The notes below the pieces were generated by a model. That model searched no databases. It was not told the DNA's origin and saw nothing but the letters and a program-made list of their open reading frames with translations. Source: Rhizorhabdus wittichii RW1 (GTDB lineage: Bacteria; Pseudomonadota; Alphaproteobacteria; Sphingomonadales; Sphingomonadaceae). From it: a stretch of DNA of 64,000 nucleotides. The position numbers and the translations under genes are program-made. This document shows positions 61,855-64,000 of the stretch, piece by piece. Positions within the stretch are counted from its first letter, which is position 1. Each line of letters starts with the position of its first letter. The stretch is from NCBI GenBank assembly GCA_000016765.1, contig CP000699.1:4901501-4965500 (forward strand), given 5' to 3'.

Positions 61855-63197
61855 GGCAGCTTTTCGCCAGCCTCTCCTTCCGCCTGGCGCTCGCCTATGC
61901 GGGGCTGTTCGTCGGATCGCTGCTGCTGCTGGTCGGCGCTTATTACGCGATGGTCGTGCGCGTGCCGCTCCGCCAGGCCGAGCAGGTCGTCCGGCGCGAG
62001 GCCGACCTGCTCGCCAACGTCTATATCGTCGACGGGCAAGCGGCGCTGGTCCGCCGCCTGCGCGCGCGGGACGCCGCCCCCGATCGCTACAAGGCGTTCC
62101 ACGCCTTCGTCGACCGGGAGGGGCGGGTGGTCACCGCCAACCTGCCGAGCTGGCCGCGCGCGGTCTTCCACGGCTGGGGCAGGATCGAGGCCGACATCCC
62201 CGTCGACGGCGACGAGCATGATTTCGAGGCGCTGGCGCTCGACCGGCGCTTCGACGACGGCGCCCGGCTGATCGTCGGCCGCGACATCGACAACATCACC
62301 GAGCGGGAGAGGGCGCTCGCCTCGGGCGCCTCGGTCGTCGCGGCGGCGGCGGTGGTGCTGGCGCTGCTCGGTGGCCTGCTGATGAGCCGCGCGATCGGCC
62401 GCCGGGTCGACCGCGTCGCCACCACCGCGCGCAGCGTCATGGCCGGCGACATGTCGAAGCGCGTCTCGGTGGACGGCAGCGGCGACGAGTTCGACCGGCT
62501 CGCCGAGACGCTCAACGCCATGCTCCACCGGATCGAGCATTCGATGGAATCGGTGCGCCGGGTCTCCGACAGCGTCGCGCATGAGATGCGCACCCCGCTC
62601 GCCCGCCTGCGCGCCAGCCTCGAGGATGCGCTCGTCTCGGGCGAGGGCGATGCGCCGAAGGTCGCCGAAGCGCTGGCCGAGGCGGAGCGGCTGGGCGCGA
62701 TCTTCGACGCGGTGCTGCGCATCGCCCGGCTGGAGACGGGCAGCCGCGAGATCGAGCTGTCGCCCGCCGACCTGACCATGCTGCTCGAGGACGTCGCCGA
62801 TTTCTATCGGCCGGAAACCGAGGCGCGCGGCATCATGCTGTCGACCTTCGTCCAGGCCGGGCTGATCCTGCGCTGCGACCGCGACCTGATCTTCCAGGCG
62901 GTCGCCAATCTGCTCGACAATGCGATCAGATATACGCCGCCGGGCGGGGAGATCGTCCTGTCGGGACAGGCGGAGAAGGGCGCGCTGCTGATCGCCGTCC
63001 GCGACACCGGGCCGGGCATCGCGGAGAGCGACCTGCCGCACGTCACTGAACGCTTCTACCGCGCCAGGGACGGGACGGGGGCGGGGATCGGCCTCGGGCT
63101 CAGCCTCGTCGACACGATCGCGCGGTTGCACCGGTCGACCCTCGCCTTCGTCAATCTCGACAGGGGGCTCCGCATCGACTGGCGCTTTCCCGCCTGA
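61851..63197 (+). CDS. Sensor histidine kinase (HisKA)
   Basis: 448 residues from GTG 61851, coupled to the regulator. Two membrane helices (about 10-33 and 162-184) bound a periplasmic sensor region of about 125 residues. A HAMP domain, H box RVSDSVAHEMRTPLARLRASLEDAL, N box ANLLDNAIRYTPPGGEIVLS, G1 DTGPGIAESDLPHVTERFYR and G2 GAGIGLGLSLVDTIARLH follow. Together with the PepSY protein and OmpR-type regulator it forms a three-gene signalling unit, probably responding to envelope or cation stress. Confidence 0.95.
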   Translation: MRQLFASLSFRLALAYAGLFVGSLLLLVGAYYAMVVRVPLRQAEQVVRREADLLANVYIVDGQAALVRRLRARDAAPDRYKAFHAFVDREGRVVTANLPSWPRAVFHGWGRIEADIPVDGDEHDFEALALDRRFDDGARLIVGRDIDNITERERALASGASVVAAAAVVLALLGGLLMSRAIGRRVDRVATTARSVMAGDMSKRVSVDGSGDEFDRLAETLNAMLHRIEHSMESVRRVSDSVAHEMRTPLARLRASLEDALVSGEGDAPKVAEALAEAERLGAIFDAVLRIARLETGSREIELSPADLTMLLEDVADFYRPETEARGIMLSTFVQAGLILRCDRDLIFQAVANLLDNAIRYTPPGGEIVLSGQAEKGALLIAVRDTGPGIAESDLPHVTERFYRARDGTGAGIGLGLSLVDTIARLHRSTLAFVNLDRGLRIDWRFPA

Positions 63198-63203
63198 CGA
63201 TGG

Positions 63204-64000
63204 TCAGCGGCGATCGCCGATGATCATCGCAGCGCCCTTTTCCGCGATCATCAAGGTCGGCGAACTGGTATTGCCCGACGGGATGCGCGGCATGGCCGAG
63301 GCATCGACCACCCGGAGCCCATCCAGCCCCCGGACCCGCAGTCGCTCGTCGAGCACCGCGCCGCGATCGTGATCGGCCCCCATCGCGGCGGTGCCGACCG
63401 GGTGGAAGATCGTCGTCCCCAGTTCCTCCGCCGCTATGAGCAGCGCCTCGTCGCTGTCGGCGGCGGGCCCCGGACGGAACTCCTCCGGCCGGTAACGGGC
63501 GAGCGGCGCCTGCGCGACGATCCGGCGCGTCAGCCGCAGCGATTCGATCGCGACCCGCCGGTCCTCCTCGGTCGACAGATAGCCGGGGGCGATGCGCGGC
63601 GGCGCGGCGGGATCGGCGCTGGCCAGGTCGATCCGCCCCCGGCTGGTCGGCCGCAGGTTGCAGACGCTGGCCGTGAAGGCGCCGAAACGGTGCAGGCCGC
63701 TGCCCCAGCTGTCGAGCGACAGCGGCTGGAAATGGAATTGCAGGTTGGGCGTCGCATGGATGTCGGACGATCGGGCGAACATGCCGAGCTGCGACGGCGC
63801 CATCGTCAGCGGCCCGGCGCGGAACAAAGCATATTCGATCCCCATCGCCGCCCGGCGGAGGAGATTGGCATAGTCGGTGTTGAGCGTGCGCACGCCCTCC
63901 ACCTTGAAGATCGGGCGGATCTGGAGATGGTCCTGCAGGTTGGCGCCGACGCCGGGCAGGTGGTGGACCGGTTCGATGCCCAGCGCCTTGAGCCGCTCGG
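63204..64000 (-). CDS. GMC-family FAD oxidoreductase, C-terminal part (start beyond window)
   Basis: The frame is open through the right window edge. The visible 265 residues include ERLKALGIEPVHHLPGVGANLQDHLQ (choline-dehydrogenase type), then LRPTSRGRIDLASADPAAPPRIAPGYLSTEEDRR, IFHPVGTAAMGADHDRGAVLDERLRVRGLDGLRVVDASAMPRIPSGNTSSPTLMIAEKGA. The HPVGT histidine and the FAD-contact SGNTSSPT are the C-terminal GMC signatures. It oxidises an alcohol, possibly choline or a long-chain alcohol. It is convergent with the kinase gene, seven bases apart. Confidence 0.93.
   Translation of the reverse strand, partial: ERLKALGIEPVHHLPGVGANLQDHLQIRPIFKVEGVRTLNTDYANLLRRAAMGIEYALFRAGPLTMAPSQLGMFARSSDIHATPNLQFHFQPLSLDSWGSGLHRFGAFTASVCNLRPTSRGRIDLASADPAAPPRIAPGYLSTEEDRRVAIESLRLTRRIVAQAPLARYRPEEFRPGPAADSDEALLIAAEELGTTIFHPVGTAAMGADHDRGAVLDERLRVRGLDGLRVVDASAMPRIPSGNTSSPTLMIAEKGAAMIIGDRR

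Overview
The window is high-GC DNA from an alphaproteobacterium, most likely a sphingomonad (Sphingomonas/Rhizorhabdus type). This is inferred from the gene families: a split ATP synthase F0 cluster with both b' and b subunits, UbiK, LysC, a ydbH-ynbE-ydbL set, a small disordered DESFPTSD-motif protein, and many REP-like palindromes. It is not based on a database match.

Region 1 (1-12,290) is the right part of a P22/podovirus-like prophage. It runs from a P22-type coat protein (cut by the window start) through an adaptor, a gp10-like DNA stabilisation protein, a DNA-ejection-type protein with an S74 chaperone tail, fibre-like proteins and a lysis cassette (amidase, holin-like protein, Rz with an embedded Rz1) to a lectin-like tail protein. 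Between capsid and adaptor sits a lower-GC cassette with a zincin-type protein, an IS5-family element and a small membrane protein. It is bounded on its far side by a second, degenerate copy of the capsid gene's 3' end. A tRNA-Val(UAC) gene at 12,449-12,524 separates the phage genes from the host chromosome.

Region 2 (12.5-26.5 kb) is host housekeeping: tlyA, a TspO homologue, ubiK, a YbjN protein, proC, a glycosyltransferase, purB, an EF-hand secreted protein, radC, kdsD, a methyltransferase-like protein, and ydbH-ynbE-ydbL, which belongs to AsmA-like envelope lipid transport. Region 3 (26.5-27.45 kb) is an AT-rich two-gene island with its own sigma70-like promoter. It encodes a small permuted-papain-like protein and a four-helix membrane protein, and it is the best candidate here for an undescribed effector/immunity-type module.

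Region 4 (27.7-46.5 kb) holds the F0 ATP synthase operon (atpI-B-E-b'-b), a DUF899/MarR divergent pair around a perfect palindrome, uvrC, a polysaccharide deacetylase-like gene, recO, leuB, a LytS/LytTR-type two-component pair with an unusual coiled-coil and proline-rich periplasmic region, manA, a Nudix gene, two methyltransferases including ubiG, lysC and a nitronate monooxygenase. Region 5 (46.6-54.1 kb) holds ptsP, a RodZ-like protein, a CpoB/YbgF-like protein, tilS and ftsH. Region 6 (54.4-64 kb) holds a tiny membrane-protein ORF, a MarR-controlled EmrAB-type efflux operon with its outer-membrane channel, a CDP-glycerol-transferase-like protein, a PepSY/OmpR/histidine-kinase signalling set, and the C-terminal part of a GMC oxidoreductase running off the window.

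Several classes of intergenic palindromes are visible: a 91-bp inverted-repeat element in two copies, nested double-stem palindromes at three loci, and rho-independent terminators.
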